Below are positions 33,761 to 43,362 of a stretch of 64,000 bases of DNA, piece after piece. Both the position numbers and the translations under genes were made by a program. Location of the stretch: positions 1 to 64,000 of the forward strand of contig NZ_JAMXFJ010000013.1 in NCBI RefSeq assembly GCF_025460805.1, given 5' to 3'. The stretch is from Microvirga sesbaniae (GTDB lineage: Bacteria > Pseudomonadota > Alphaproteobacteria > Rhizobiales > Beijerinckiaceae). Numbering within the stretch: the first letter of the stretch is position 1; every line of letters begins with the position of its first letter. The notes beneath the pieces were generated by a model that was given only the letters and a program-made list of their open reading frames with translations, searched no databases and had not been told where the DNA came from.

Positions 33761-35059
33761 TTACTTGATGCGGCGGCGATAGAGGCTGTCGACCCAGACC
33801 GCCAGCACGAGAACCGCCCCGACCACGATGTTCTGCAGCGGCGTGTCGACCCCGAGCAGCACCATGCCCGATTGCAGCGACTGCATGACGAGGGCGCCGA
33901 GCATGGCGCCCGCGATGGTGCCGATGCCGCCGGCGAGCGACGTGCCGCCGATCACCGCGGAGGCGATCACGTAGAGCTCGTCGAGGGTGCCGGCCGCGTT
34001 CGTCGCCGCATTGAGGCGCGCGGTCGAGATGCAGGCGGAGATGCCGCAGAGCAGGCCCATCAGGCCGAACACCTTCATCAGCGTCCAGCGGGTGTTGATG
34101 CCCGAGAGCTCGGCGGCCTCCGGGTTGCCCCCGATGGCGAACACGTAGCGCCCGAAGCGCCGGCGCGTGGCGATGAAGGTCATGACGAGCCCCACCACGA
34201 TGGCGATCAGCACCGGCAGGGCGACGCCCTGCGAGATGAAGAGGCCGCCCTCGGGCCAGGCGATGCCGCGGGCCTCGGCCCAGGTCCGGGCGGAACCCAT
34301 GGGCATCGGATAGGCATTGAAGATCGCGGCGGTCGCCAGGACGGCCCCGCAGGCCACGACGGCGATCACCGCGTCGCCCCAGCCGGGGCGCACCGGGAAT
34401 CCGAAGCGCAGACGACGGCGGCGGGTCAGGCCCAGGCCCACGATGATGAGGCCGCAGGCGACCGCCGCGATGATCCAGGTGGTCGTGGCGCCGAGCGCGC
34501 CCTCCACGCCGCCGCCGAAAGCCTTGAAGCGGGTGTCCATGGGCGCGACGGTCTGGCCCGTCGTGACCCACCAGGCGGCGCCGCGCCAGACCAGCAGTCC
34601 GCCGAGCGTGACGATGAAGGAGGGAATGCCGAGATAGGCGATGAGCCAGCCCTGGAACAGGCCGATGAGCCCGCCGGCCACGAGGGCGATCAGCACGGCG
34701 AGCGGCGCGGTCAGCCAGTGCTCGAGTCCGAGATAGGCCGGCAGCCACTGCACTTGAGCGACGCCGATGATCATGCCGACGACGCCCAGGATCGCGCCGA
34801 CCGACAGGTCGATGTTGCGGGTCACGATGACGAGCACCATGCCGGTCGCCATCACGGCGACGGACGCGGTCTGGACCGACAGGTTCCAGAGATTGCGCGG
34901 GGTCAGGAAGACGCCGCCGGACAGGATGTCGAAGCCGATCCAGATGACGGCGAGCGCGGCCAGCATGCCGAGCATGCGGACGTCGATCTCGAGTTTCGAC
35001 AGGAGCGAGCCGGAAGCGGCGCTCGGCGGCGGGGCGGCGGTGGCGACGGGTGCGGTCAT
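33761..35059 (-). CDS. xylH: Xylose-type sugar ABC transporter permease XylH
   Basis: The 432-residue permease has about ten or more membrane segments and the BPD_transp_2 pattern: VIVTRNIDLSVGAILGVVGM, LGIPSFIVTLGGLLVWRG, and EAAELSGINTRWTLMKVFGLMG near the EAA-like loop. An unusually long middle region includes GLTRRRRLRFGFPVRPG, typical of XylH (longer than RbsC). The start is taken at 35059; an ATG at 35089 in frame would run into repeat DNA (35085-35219). XylF lies upstream across that repeat. Confidence 0.9.
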   Translation of the reverse strand: MTAPVATAAPPPSAASGSLLSKLEIDVRMLGMLAALAVIWIGFDILSGGVFLTPRNLWNLSVQTASVAVMATGMVLVIVTRNIDLSVGAILGVVGMIIGVAQVQWLPAYLGLEHWLTAPLAVLIALVAGGLIGLFQGWLIAYLGIPSFIVTLGGLLVWRGAAWWVTTGQTVAPMDTRFKAFGGGVEGALGATTTWIIAAVACGLIIVGLGLTRRRRLRFGFPVRPGWGDAVIAVVACGAVLATAAIFNAYPMPMGSARTWAEARGIAWPEGGLFISQGVALPVLIAIVVGLVMTFIATRRRFGRYVFAIGGNPEAAELSGINTRWTLMKVFGLMGLLCGISACISTARLNAATNAAGTLDELYVIASAVIGGTSLAGGIGTIAGAMLGALVMQSLQSGMVLLGVDTPLQNIVVGAVLVLAVWVDSLYRRRIK

Positions 35060-35084
35060 GGAAATCACTCGTTCTGCAAAAAAC

Positions 35085-35219
35085 GTCATTCCGGAGCCGC
35101 GACGCGGAACCCGGAACCCATGAGCACGAGGTTTCGAGGAAAGGCGCGATCGTGCGCCTGATCCATCGATCCCGGCGGTCAGGGGATCCGGGCTCGCGAC
35201 AGGCGCGCCCCGGAATGAC
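35085..35219. repeat. Family C palindromic repeat between xylF and xylH
   Basis: The element begins GTCATTCCGGAGCCGCG and ends CGCGCCCCGGAATGAC, with an inner GGAACCCGG / CCGGG...GGATCC pairing. It shares the GTCAT/ATGAC ends of family A, but its core is different. It interrupts the xylose operon. Confidence 0.75.
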
Positions 35220-35228
35220 AGCGTCAGA

Positions 35229-36272
35229 TCAGTTGCAGGCCTTCACGCTGCCTGCCTTCACGCCCTGGCAGACCACGTCTTTCGTCGCCCAGCCGGCATT
35301 GATGACCACGTCGAGATTGTCCTTCGTGATCGCCACGGGGGTGAGGAACAGAGCCGTCATGTTCTGCTTCTTGGGGCCGAGGTTCCAGGGCTTCGCCCCC
35401 TGGATCTCGCTGAGCTTCTTGCCGCCGGCGAGCTGGACGGCGATCTCCGCGGCGTTGCGGCCGAGTTCGCGGGCGTCCTTGAAGACCGTGACGGTCTGCG
35501 TGCCGAGCGCCACCCGGTTCAGGGCCGCCTTGTCGGCGTCCTGTCCGGAGACCGGCACGGAACCGGCAAGGCCCTGCGCGGCAAGCGCCGCGATGGCGCC
35601 GCCGGCGGTGCCGTCATTGGCCGCGATCACCGCGTCGATCTTGTTGTTGTTCTTGGTGAGGAACTGCTCCATGTTCCGCTGCGCATTGGCCGGGAGCCAG
35701 CCGTCCGTATAGGCCTCGCCGACATTCTTGATCTTGCCGGAATCCATGGCGCCTTTCAGCACCTCCATCGAGCCCTGGAACAGGAAGTTGGCGTTCGGAT
35801 CCGAGCCCGAGCCCTTGATGAAGGCATAGTTGCCCTCGGGCTTGACCTTCAGCACCTCGCGGGCCTGAAGACGGCCGACCTCGACATTGTCGAAGGTGAG
35901 GTAGAAGGCCTGCGGAATCTCGATGAGACGGTCGTAGCCGACCACCGCGATGCCCTCGGCGACAGCCTTCTCGACCGCCGGACGCACCGCGTCGGCATCC
36001 TGGGCCAGCACGATCAGCGCCTTGGCGCCGCGGGAGATGAGGCTCTCGATGTCGGTGAGCTGCTTGGCCGGCGAGGACTGGGCATCGGCCGACACATAGG
36101 TGCCGCCGGCCTTCTCGACCGCAGCCTTGATGGCGGCCTCGTCGGTCTTCCAGCGCTCTTCCTGGAAGTTCGACCAGCTGACGCCCACGACCGGGCCCTT
36201 CTGGGCGAAGGCGGCGGTGGCGGACAGCGCCAAGGCGGCAAGAGAGATGAGTGCGTGTTTCTTCGATAGCAT
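35229..36272 (-). CDS. xylF: D-xylose ABC transporter substrate-binding protein XylF
   Basis: The 347-residue protein has a signal peptide ([18 protein letters not shown], cut before QKGP) and a periplasmic-binding-protein type 1 fold: [81 protein letters not shown] and [11 protein letters not shown]. The order and the EERWKTDE motif match XylF. It captures D-xylose in the periplasm for XylGH. It is the first gene of the minus-strand cluster, divergent from the ROK regulator. Confidence 0.93.
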   Translation of the reverse strand: MLSKKHALISLAALALSATAAFAQKGPVVGVSWSNFQEERWKTDEAAIKAAVEKAGGTYVSADAQSSPAKQLTDIESLISRGAKALIVLAQDADAVRPAVEKAVAEGIAVVGYDRLIEIPQAFYLTFDNVEVGRLQAREVLKVKPEGNYAFIKGSGSDPNANFLFQGSMEVLKGAMDSGKIKNVGEAYTDGWLPANAQRNMEQFLTKNNNKIDAVIAANDGTAGGAIAALAAQGLAGSVPVSGQDADKAALNRVALGTQTVTVFKDARELGRNAAEIAVQLAGGKKLSEIQGAKPWNLGPKKQNMTALFLTPVAITKDNLDVVINAGWATKDVVCQGVKAGSVKACN

Positions 36273-36369
36273 CGGCTTCCTCCTGGACCTTGCGTTCCCT
36301 TGCAGGCCCCTCGCTCATGACAGGCTGTCGATCCGAGCGGATCGACGGAATGGCTCGCTCTGCCATGCG

Positions 36370-36440
36370 TTATATTTCGAGCGCGGAAATAATTATCTCA
36401 GCCGTTGGCAGCTTCAAGCACCGATCGGGTTATATTTTCG
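36370..36440. promoter_or_regulatory. Candidate ROK-regulator operator region (xylF / regulator)
   Basis: The inverted repeat TTATATTTC (36370-36378) and GAAATAATTA (36386-36395) with a GC-rich centre lies in the divergent gap. A second half-site, TTATATTTTCG, starts at 36430. These AT-rich sites fit a ROK repressor (XylR-like) controlling both sides. Confidence 0.5.
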
Positions 36441-36487
36441 TCTGATACCCATCGGTACGGAAGTTGTTTTATTCATAGATCGAAGAA

Positions 36488-37705
36488 ATGACCGCGATGA
36501 CCCTGCTCCCCCTCTCCCCCCGCGAAACGGCGCGCCGGCGCCTGCTCGACGCCTTGCGCCGGGAGGGCCCCATGGCCCGGGTGGAGATCGGCCAGCACCT
36601 GGGCGTGAGCCCGGCGAGCGTCTCGGACCTGACCGCGAGCCTGCTCGACGAGGGGATCCTGGTGGCCGAAGAGACGGCCGATCCGGCCTCCGGCCTGATT
36701 CGGGGCCGGCCCAAGACCCGCCTGTACTTCGCCGAGACCCTGGGCTCGGTGATCGGCGTCTGGACCGGGTTCAATCGTATCGAACTGCGGCTCGTGGACA
36801 GCGCCGGGCGCAACCGCGCCAGCCGCCATGTGGAGCGCCCCTTGCGCAGTCTCGGGGCGGAGGAGCTGATGGACGTGCTGGCCGGCACGATCACGGCCTT
36901 CGCCGAGGAGACCGGGGCCCGCGACGTGAAGGCCGTGGGGCTCGCCTGCCAGGGCTACGTGGACACGAAGGACGGCATCGTGGCCTGGAGCCCGGTCCTC
37001 GGCGCCCGCGATCTGCCGCTCGCCTCGGGCCTCGGGGACCGGCTCGGCAAGCCCGTCCTCATCGAGAACGACGCCAGCGCCATGGCGTTCGCCATCACGC
37101 AACGGAACTCGGACCTGCGGTCCGGACGCACCGCCTGCCTGATGGTGGGCGACGGTGTCGGCCTCGGCTTTCTCATCCAGGGCGAGCTCTACCGCGGGGC
37201 CCGGTTCGGCGGCAGCGAGTTCGGCCACGTGCGGCTCCGCCGCAGCGGCCCGCAATGCCGCTGCGGCGGGCGTGGCTGCATCGAGGCCTATCTCGCCGAT
37301 TACGCCCTGCACCGGGACGCCCAGCTCATCGACCATCGCCCGGCCCCGACCCTGCTGCTGCCGAGCGAGGGCGCCATGGGGGCGATCGTCGCGCAGGCCC
37401 GGGCGGGCGATCCCGCCCTCCTCAACCTGTTCCAGGCCGCCGGCGAGGTTCTGGGCGATGCGGTCGGGATCCTGATCCAGACGCTCGAGCCCGACCACAT
37501 CGTCATCTGCGGCCCGGGCACCCGGGCCATGGACCTGCTGCGCCCCTCCTTCGAGGCGGCGCTCGACTCGCAGACCATTCCCGAGCTGCGGGCGCTCGCC
37601 GCCATCCATGTGGTGGAATCCTCCATGGACCTGCTGACGGAGGGCGTCGTCATGCAGGCCCTGCGCGAGCTCGACCTGGATCTCGCGCGCCTCAAGGCGG
37701 CCTGA
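36488..37705 (+). CDS. ROK family transcriptional regulator (probable xylose repressor)
   Basis: The 405-residue protein has an N-terminal winged HTH (ARRRLLDALRREGPMARVEIGQHLGVSPASVSDL) followed by an ATP/sugar-binding ROK domain with VGLACQGYVDTKDG, LIENDASAMAFAI and the zinc-binding GSEFGHVRL...CRCGGRGCIEAYLAD. ROK regulators without kinase function bind sugars and leave DNA. It is divergent from xylF, so regulation of xylose uptake and oxidation is the natural reading. The start could lie at the second ATG (MTLLPLSPRE). Confidence 0.88.
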   Translation: MTAMTLLPLSPRETARRRLLDALRREGPMARVEIGQHLGVSPASVSDLTASLLDEGILVAEETADPASGLIRGRPKTRLYFAETLGSVIGVWTGFNRIELRLVDSAGRNRASRHVERPLRSLGAEELMDVLAGTITAFAEETGARDVKAVGLACQGYVDTKDGIVAWSPVLGARDLPLASGLGDRLGKPVLIENDASAMAFAITQRNSDLRSGRTACLMVGDGVGLGFLIQGELYRGARFGGSEFGHVRLRRSGPQCRCGGRGCIEAYLADYALHRDAQLIDHRPAPTLLLPSEGAMGAIVAQARAGDPALLNLFQAAGEVLGDAVGILIQTLEPDHIVICGPGTRAMDLLRPSFEAALDSQTIPELRALAAIHVVESSMDLLTEGVVMQALRELDLDLARLKAA

Positions 37706-37737
37706 TCCCGCCGTTGGAACGTCGACGGCGCGGGATC
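37704..37737. terminator. Hairpin between the ROK gene and the RTX remnant
   Basis: GATCCCG-CCG and CGG-CG-CGGGATC arms begin right at the ROK stop and end 8 bp before the remnant's stop codon; a 2-nt bulge and no T-run make this a weak candidate. Confidence 0.4.
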
Positions 37738-37744
37738 GCCGGGC

Positions 37745-38500
37745 TCAGATGAACCAGAAATCCGCCTTCGTCAGATGCGCTCCCTCCTTGGTGGCGAGCG
37801 TCACGGTGGCGATTTCCAGGGCGGCGTATTTGCGGCCGCTTCCATCCTGGTCGAAAGAGGTCTTCGCCGTCCTGGAATTGGTCTGCTTGACCAGGACAAA
37901 GTCGTTGCCGTCATGCGCCTTCCCGTCCAGGCTGACGAAGCGGGCATCGAGCTTCACGGCCCTGTCCAGGGAAGCGCCGTGCTTCTTTTTGAGGAAGCCC
38001 GCGATCGTCTTGTTCGTGAAGGCGTTGTGGTCGAGAGAGATGTCGTCGAACGTCGAACCGAAATCCTTGATGACGTCCTTGTTGGCCTTGTAGTCCCTCT
38101 TCGAGATCTTGGTGTCGAAGACGAACCGGTCGCGGCTGTCCGAGCCCGTGCCGCCTTCGAGCGTGTCTTTGCCTGCTCCTACAAAGGCATGGGTCGCCAC
38201 GCTGCCGTCGGCGAGCTTGAGAGTCTCGACCACCACGTCGCTTGCATGGTCGATGAGGTCGGTGTCAGCGACCATGCGGAACCGAAATATCGAGCGAATC
38301 CGACTCCGTCGATGTCGTATGTCATGTTGAATGATCCATCGGCGAACGCGCTCACGGAGGGGTGCGGCGGCTGCGTCGACGAGTCGAGGACGTTGTCCTC
38401 GATTGCTCCACTGAAAACGGACAGGTCAGCCCTCCGGCTGCTCGTCTGCTGCGCCATCTCCCCCGCAAACCCTTGCCCGGCCTCGTTTTGCACCCCTGTC
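37745..38500 (-). pseudogene. Degenerate RTX / type I secreted protein, 5' truncated and frameshifted
   Basis: The 3' frame (37745-38275) encodes one RTX-like segment (GAGKDTLEGGTGSDSRDRFVFD) and the type I secretion C-terminal domain (DVIKDFGSTFDDISLDHNAF, TSFDQDGSGRKYAALEIA, LTKADFWFI), homologous to the end of the RTX gene at the window start. A second frame (38179-38493) carries typical upstream material (FADGSFNMTYDIDG) that runs out of frame near 38275. The usual catalytic or adhesive N-terminal part is missing. I read this as a decaying remnant; a short intact protein starting at 38275 is the alternative. Confidence 0.55.
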
Positions 38501-38584
38501 TGTGGCTGGTCGCCGCGTCGGCGCTAGCCCCGGGGGGCGGGAGGGGCTATATCTTCGGCCGATCCATTCTCCACGACCGAGCCG

Positions 38585-41500
38585 ATGCCCTCATCCCGCC
38601 CCGTCCAAGCCGGCGACCACGTCTTCCTCGTCGACGGCTCCTCCTTCATCTTCCGGGCCTACTTCCAGTCCATGAACCAGGACCAGAAGTACAATGCCCG
38701 CTCGTCGGACGGCATGCCGTCCGGGGCGGTGCGGCTCTTCGTGTCCAAGCTCCTGCAGTTCATGCGCGACGGGGCGGCCGGCCTCAGGCCGACCCACCTG
38801 GCCATCGTGCTCGACAAGTCCGAGGGCTCGTTCCGCAAGGAGCTCTACGAGGATTACAAGGGCCATCGGCCCGACGCCCCGCAGGACCTGAAGGTCCAGA
38901 TGCCGATCATGCGCGAGGCGATCCGCGCCTTCGGGCTCGAGCCCGTGGAGCTGCAGCGCTACGAGGCGGACGACCTCATCGCCACCTATACCCAACAGGC
39001 CAAGGCCCGCGGGGCGGACGTGCTCATCATCTCGTCCGACAAGGACCTGATGCAGCTCGTCGGCCCGAAGGTGTGCTTCTACGATTTCGAATCGGGCTCC
39101 AAGGGCAAGCCGGGCTACCGGCCCGAGCGCAACCTGGACGAAGCCGCCGTCATCGAGAAATGGGAGGGCATCCCGCCGGAAAAGATCGGCGACGTGCTGG
39201 CCCTCATGGGCGACACCTCCGACAACGTGCCGGGCGTGCCGGGCATCGGGCTCAAGACCGCCGCCCAGCTGATCAAGGAATACGGCGATCTCGAAACGCT
39301 CCTGGAGCGCGCCCCCGAGATCAAGCAGCCCAAGCGCCGCGAGACCCTGATCGCCAACGCGGAATCCGCGCGCCTGTCGAAGAAGCTCGTGACGCTCGAC
39401 TGCGACGCCCCGGTGCCCGTGCCCCTCGACGACCTGCGCCTGCCCGAGCCCGATCCGAAGACCCTGATCGGCTTCCTCAAGGCCATGGAGTTCAACACCC
39501 TGACCCGGCGCGTCGCCGAGCTCTACGACGCCGATCCTTCGGCGATCGAGCCCGACCCGCGCCTGATGCCCGGCGGCGAGGCGATCCGCTGGGAGCGCGA
39601 CGGCGACGGCACCGGCGTGACGGCGCCCACCGACGACACGGTGCCGTTCTTCGGCAAGGCCGACGCGGCGGCGGGCGAGGTCGATCCCTTCGCGGGCCTC
39701 GACCTGCCGGAGACGGCGACCCTGCGCAAACCCGTCGAGGGCATCGGCACGCCCTCGCAGGTCGCCGGGAAGCGCGCGACGGAAGCCGCGTCGGTGCCCA
39801 TCGACGTCACCGCCTACGAGACCGTCACGAGCCTCGATCGCCTGAAGGACTGGGTCGCCCGGGCCCGCGAGCAGGGCCATGTGGCGGTCGACACGGAGAC
39901 GAGCGATCTCGACGCCAACCGGGCCGATCTCGTCGGCGTCTCCCTGGCGCTCGAGGCCGGAAAGGCCTGCTACGTGCCGCTGCAGCACCGGGACGAATCG
40001 AACCTGTTCGGGGGCGGCCTCGTCCAGGGCCAGATCCCCGTCGGCGAGGCGCTCGACGTCCTGCGCCCGCTCCTGGAGGATTCCGCAATCCTCAAGATCG
40101 GCCAGAACCTGAAATACGACTGGGTCGTGTTCAAGCGCCACGGGATCGAGGTGCGGCCCTACGACGACACGATGCTGATCTCCTACGTGCTCGATGCCGG
40201 CAAGGGCTCGCACGGGATGGACGAGCTCTCCCGCCGCCATCTCGGCCACTCGCCGATCAGCTTCTCGGACGTGGCCGGCACGGGCCGGAACAAGGTGACC
40301 TTCGACAAGGTCGAGATCGCCAAGGCCACCGCCTACGCGGCCGAGGATGCGGACGTCACCCTGCGCCTGTGGCAGGTGCTGAAACCCCGTCTCGTGGCGG
40401 AGCGGCGCGCCACCGTGTACGAGACCCTGGAGCGCCCCATGGTCGATACGCTCGCCCGCATGGAGATGCGCGGCATCATGGTCGACCGGCAGATCCTCAG
40501 CCGCCTCTCGGGCGATTTCGCCCAGACCCTGGCGCGGCTCGAGGACGAGATCCACGAGATGGCCGGCGAGAAGTTCGCGCTCGGCTCGCCCAAGCAGATC
40601 GGCGACATCCTGTTCGGCAAGATGGGCCTGCCCGGCGCGAAGAAGACCCCGTCCGGACAATGGGCCACGCCCGCGACGCTCCTCGACGAGCTCGCGCAGG
40701 CCGGCCACGAGCTGCCCGCCAAGATCCTCGAATGGCGCCAGCTCTCCAAGCTGAAATCCACCTACACGGACACCCTGCAGGAGCACATGCATCCCGAGAC
40801 CAAGCGGGTGCACACCTCGTTCTCGCTCGCCGCCACCACGACCGGGCGCCTGTCCTCGTCCGACCCGAACCTGCAGAACATCCCGATCCGTACGGAAGCG
40901 GGCAGAAAGATCCGCAAGGCCTTCGTGGCGCCCGAGGGCCACAAGATCATCTCGGCCGATTACAGCCAGATCGAGCTGCGGCTGCTGGCGCATATCGCGG
41001 ACATTCCGCAATTGCAGGAGGCCTTCGCGGAAGGCATCGACATCCACGCGGCGACGGCGTCCGCCATGTTCGGCGTGCCGCTCGACCGGATGACCCCGGA
41101 CCTGCGCCGCCAGGCCAAGACCATCAATTTCGGCATCATCTACGGCATCTCGGCCTTCGGCCTCGCCACGCGCCTCGGCATCGGCAACGCGGAAGCCTCC
41201 ACCTTCATCAAGCAGTATTTCGAGCGCTTCCCGGGCATCCGCACCTATATCGACGAGACGAAGCGGTTCTGTAAGGACAAGGGCTACGTGACGACCCTGT
41301 TCGGGCGCGTCTGCCATTACCCGCAGATCCGGTCGAGCAACCCGTCCGAGCGCGCCGGCGTGGAGCGCCAGGCGATCAACGCGCCGATCCAGGGCACCGC
41401 GGCGGACATCATCCGCCGGGCCATGGTGCGCATGGAGGACGCCCTGAAGGCGGAGCGCCTCTCCGCCCGCATGCTCTTGCAGGTGCACGACGAGCTGGTG

Positions 41501-41644
41501 TTCGAGGTGCCGGACGACGAGGTCGACGCCTCCCTGCCGGTGATCTCCCGCGTGATGACGGAAGCCCCCTTCCCGGCCATCACCCTGAAGGTCCCTCTCG
41601 CCGTGGAGGCGCGCGCGGCGCAGAACTGGGACGAGGCGCATTGA
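38585..41644 (+). CDS. polA: DNA polymerase I
   Basis: The 1019 residues include all three Pol I activities. The 5'-3' exonuclease/flap domain (1 to about 300) contains VDGSSFIFRAYF, YEADDLIATY and GDTSDNVPGVPGIGLKTA. The 3'-5' exonuclease domain contains AVDTETSDLDA (the DxE metal site kept, so proofreading is likely active) and AEDADVTLRLW. The polymerase domain contains TGRLSSSDPNLQNIP, ADYSQIELRLLAH, the O helix RRQAKTINFGIIYG and LLQVHDELVFEVP. It is about 90 residues longer than E. coli Pol I because of an insert near residues 310-400. It fills gaps in Okazaki processing and repair. Confidence 0.97.
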   Translation: MPSSRPVQAGDHVFLVDGSSFIFRAYFQSMNQDQKYNARSSDGMPSGAVRLFVSKLLQFMRDGAAGLRPTHLAIVLDKSEGSFRKELYEDYKGHRPDAPQDLKVQMPIMREAIRAFGLEPVELQRYEADDLIATYTQQAKARGADVLIISSDKDLMQLVGPKVCFYDFESGSKGKPGYRPERNLDEAAVIEKWEGIPPEKIGDVLALMGDTSDNVPGVPGIGLKTAAQLIKEYGDLETLLERAPEIKQPKRRETLIANAESARLSKKLVTLDCDAPVPVPLDDLRLPEPDPKTLIGFLKAMEFNTLTRRVAELYDADPSAIEPDPRLMPGGEAIRWERDGDGTGVTAPTDDTVPFFGKADAAAGEVDPFAGLDLPETATLRKPVEGIGTPSQVAGKRATEAASVPIDVTAYETVTSLDRLKDWVARAREQGHVAVDTETSDLDANRADLVGVSLALEAGKACYVPLQHRDESNLFGGGLVQGQIPVGEALDVLRPLLEDSAILKIGQNLKYDWVVFKRHGIEVRPYDDTMLISYVLDAGKGSHGMDELSRRHLGHSPISFSDVAGTGRNKVTFDKVEIAKATAYAAEDADVTLRLWQVLKPRLVAERRATVYETLERPMVDTLARMEMRGIMVDRQILSRLSGDFAQTLARLEDEIHEMAGEKFALGSPKQIGDILFGKMGLPGAKKTPSGQWATPATLLDELAQAGHELPAKILEWRQLSKLKSTYTDTLQEHMHPETKRVHTSFSLAATTTGRLSSSDPNLQNIPIRTEAGRKIRKAFVAPEGHKIISADYSQIELRLLAHIADIPQLQEAFAEGIDIHAATASAMFGVPLDRMTPDLRRQAKTINFGIIYGISAFGLATRLGIGNAEASTFIKQYFERFPGIRTYIDETKRFCKDKGYVTTLFGRVCHYPQIRSSNPSERAGVERQAINAPIQGTAADIIRRAMVRMEDALKAERLSARMLLQVHDELVFEVPDDEVDASLPVISRVMTEAPFPAITLKVPLAVEARAAQNWDEAH

Positions 41645-41765
41645 TCACGCGCCCGGTCGTCCGGGAGGTCAGCACTCCCCAGGAACACCGTCAGGCTCAC
41701 GGACCGGACGGTGCCCGGCGGTTCCGATCGGAAGGGTCGCGCCACAGCGATGGTCACCCTCTCAC

Positions 41766-41854
41766 GTCATCACCGGGCTTGTCCCGGTGATCCCGCTTCT
41801 GTGAGGCGTTGCGCTCAAAGCAATCGGGATGGCCGGCACAAGGCCGGCCATGAC
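41766..41854. repeat. Family A palindromic repeat, copy A6
   Basis: A complete TCACC-first copy running from GTCATCACCGGGC to GGCCGGCCATGAC, with the inner CAATCGGGAT segment. Confidence 0.9.
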
Positions 41855-41948
41855 GTGCGGAGGGTGACGCGACGGGCGGCCCGGCTCGATGCTTGTGGGT
41901 GTGATGGCAGAGCCGGACAGCGCCTCGCGCACGCACCTCACCCTCCAC

Positions 41949-42037
41949 GTCATGGCCGGGCCTGTCCCGGCCATCCCGATTCGGAAGAGCGCGGCGTTCC
42001 ACGTCATCGGGATCACCGGGACGAGCCCGGTGATGAC
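41949..42037. repeat. Family A palindromic repeat, copy A7
   Basis: A complete GGCC-first copy, in inverted orientation to the copy 94 bp upstream, ending CCCGGTGATGAC. Confidence 0.9.
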
Positions 42038-42189
42038 GCGGAGGGTGGCCCAACGGGCGGAGGGTGGCCGGGACGGGCGGCGACCTCGGCGCCCCGGGAT
42101 CCCTGAGCCGTCGGACGAGACGTTATGTTCGTTGACGCGGCAGCCGCTCCGCAGTACCGATTGTTCGAAAGAACGAACTCTTCCGTTTA

Positions 42190-43362
42190 ATGATGTCATT
42201 TGCTCCCCTGTCCTCCGAACCGCGAAGCCAGGTCGACGACCCGTCGAGCCTGGTCATGCGGTTTGGCGCACACGAGCCCCTGATGATGGATTCAGGGATC
42301 GCGCTCGCCCCCTGGCAGATCGCCTATCAGACCTACGGCACCCTCAACGCGGACAGGTCGAACGCCGTTCTGATCTGCCACGCGCTGACCGGCGACCAGC
42401 ACGTGGCCAACGACAACCCGGTGACGGGCAAGCCCGGCTGGTGGCTGACCATGGTCGGGCCCGGCAAGCCCGTGGACACGAACCGCTTCTTCGTGATCTG
42501 CGCCAACGTGATCGGCGGCTGCATGGGCACCACCGGTCCTGCCTCGACCGACCCGGCGACGGGCCGGCCCTACGCGCTCGACTTTCCGGTCGTCACCATC
42601 CGGGACATGGTGCGGGCCCAGGCGGCCCTGATCGACAAGCTCGGCATCGAGAGCCTGTTCTGCGTCGTCGGCGGCTCCATGGGCGGCATGCAGGTGCTGC
42701 AATGGGCCGTGAGCTACTCGACCCGGGTCTTCGCCGCCCTGCCCATCGCGACCGCTGCCCGCCACTCCGCCCAGAATATTGCCTTCCACGAGGTCGGCCG
42801 CCAGGCCGTGATGGCCGATCCGGAATGGCGCGGCGGGCGCTACCTGACCGAGGGCACGCGACCCTCCAAGGGCCTCGCCGTGGCCCGCATGGGGGCGCAT
42901 ATCACCTATCTGTCCGAGATGGCCCTGCACCGGAAGTTCGGCCGCAACTTCCAGGACCGGTCCGCCCCGACCTTCTCCTTCGACGCGGATTTCCAGATCG
43001 AGAGCTACCTGCGCTACCAGGGCATCTCCTTCGTCGAGCGCTTCGACGCCAACTCCTATCTCTACGTCACCCGGGCGATGGACTATTTCGACATCGCGGC
43101 GGAGCATGGCGGCTCGCTCGCCAAGGCCTTCAAGGGCTCTGCCACGCGCTTCTGCCTCATCTCCTTCACGTCGGACTGGCTCTTCCCCACCTCCGACTCC
43201 CGCGCCATCGTCCACGCCCTGAACGCCGCGGCGGCCTCCGTCGGCTTCGTCGAGGTGGAGAGCGACAAGGGCCACGATGCCTTCCTGCTCGAGGAGCCCG
43301 AGATGTTCGCCGCCGTCCGCGGCTTCATCGATGCGGCCGCGCGGGTGCGGGGGATCGCATGA
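42190..43362 (+). CDS. metX: Homoserine O-acetyltransferase
   Basis: The 390-residue alpha/beta hydrolase-fold acyltransferase has the oxyanion and nucleophile region [15 protein letters not shown] (Ser in GGSMGG), the family motif [15 protein letters not shown], and the late [10 protein letters not shown] and [12 protein letters not shown], supplying Asp and His. It acetylates (or in some enzymes succinylates) L-homoserine for methionine synthesis. Two adjacent ATGs (42190, 42193) are possible starts. The stop overlaps the metW start by 4 nt, the conserved metXW operon of alpha- and betaproteobacteria. Confidence 0.95.
   Translation: MMSFAPLSSEPRSQVDDPSSLVMRFGAHEPLMMDSGIALAPWQIAYQTYGTLNADRSNAVLICHALTGDQHVANDNPVTGKPGWWLTMVGPGKPVDTNRFFVICANVIGGCMGTTGPASTDPATGRPYALDFPVVTIRDMVRAQAALIDKLGIESLFCVVGGSMGGMQVLQWAVSYSTRVFAALPIATAARHSAQNIAFHEVGRQAVMADPEWRGGRYLTEGTRPSKGLAVARMGAHITYLSEMALHRKFGRNFQDRSAPTFSFDADFQIESYLRYQGISFVERFDANSYLYVTRAMDYFDIAAEHGGSLAKAFKGSATRFCLISFTSDWLFPTSDSRAIVHALNAAAASVGFVEVESDKGHDAFLLEEPEMFAAVRGFIDAAARVRGIA

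Larger units (their letters stand above)
41645..42189. other. 545-bp gap between polA and metX, mostly repeats
   Basis: Two family A copies in opposite orientation occupy 41766-41854 and 41949-42037. The last 150 bp should hold the metX promoter; a small GTTCGAAAGAAC hairpin lies at about 42162-42173. I looked for SAM-II or other SAM riboswitch signatures and found none. Confidence 0.6.

Noticed and set aside
32705-35161. An 818-residue plus-strand frame across the xylose transporter genes
   Set aside because: Antisense of XylG and XylH with abnormal His/Arg/Asp-rich composition.
38591-41641. A 1016-residue open frame antisense to the polA gene
   Set aside because: Its composition is that of a GC-rich antisense shadow, and polA has complete catalytic motifs on the other strand.
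42038-42189. SAM riboswitch upstream of metX
   Set aside because: I searched for SAM-II core patterns and found none.
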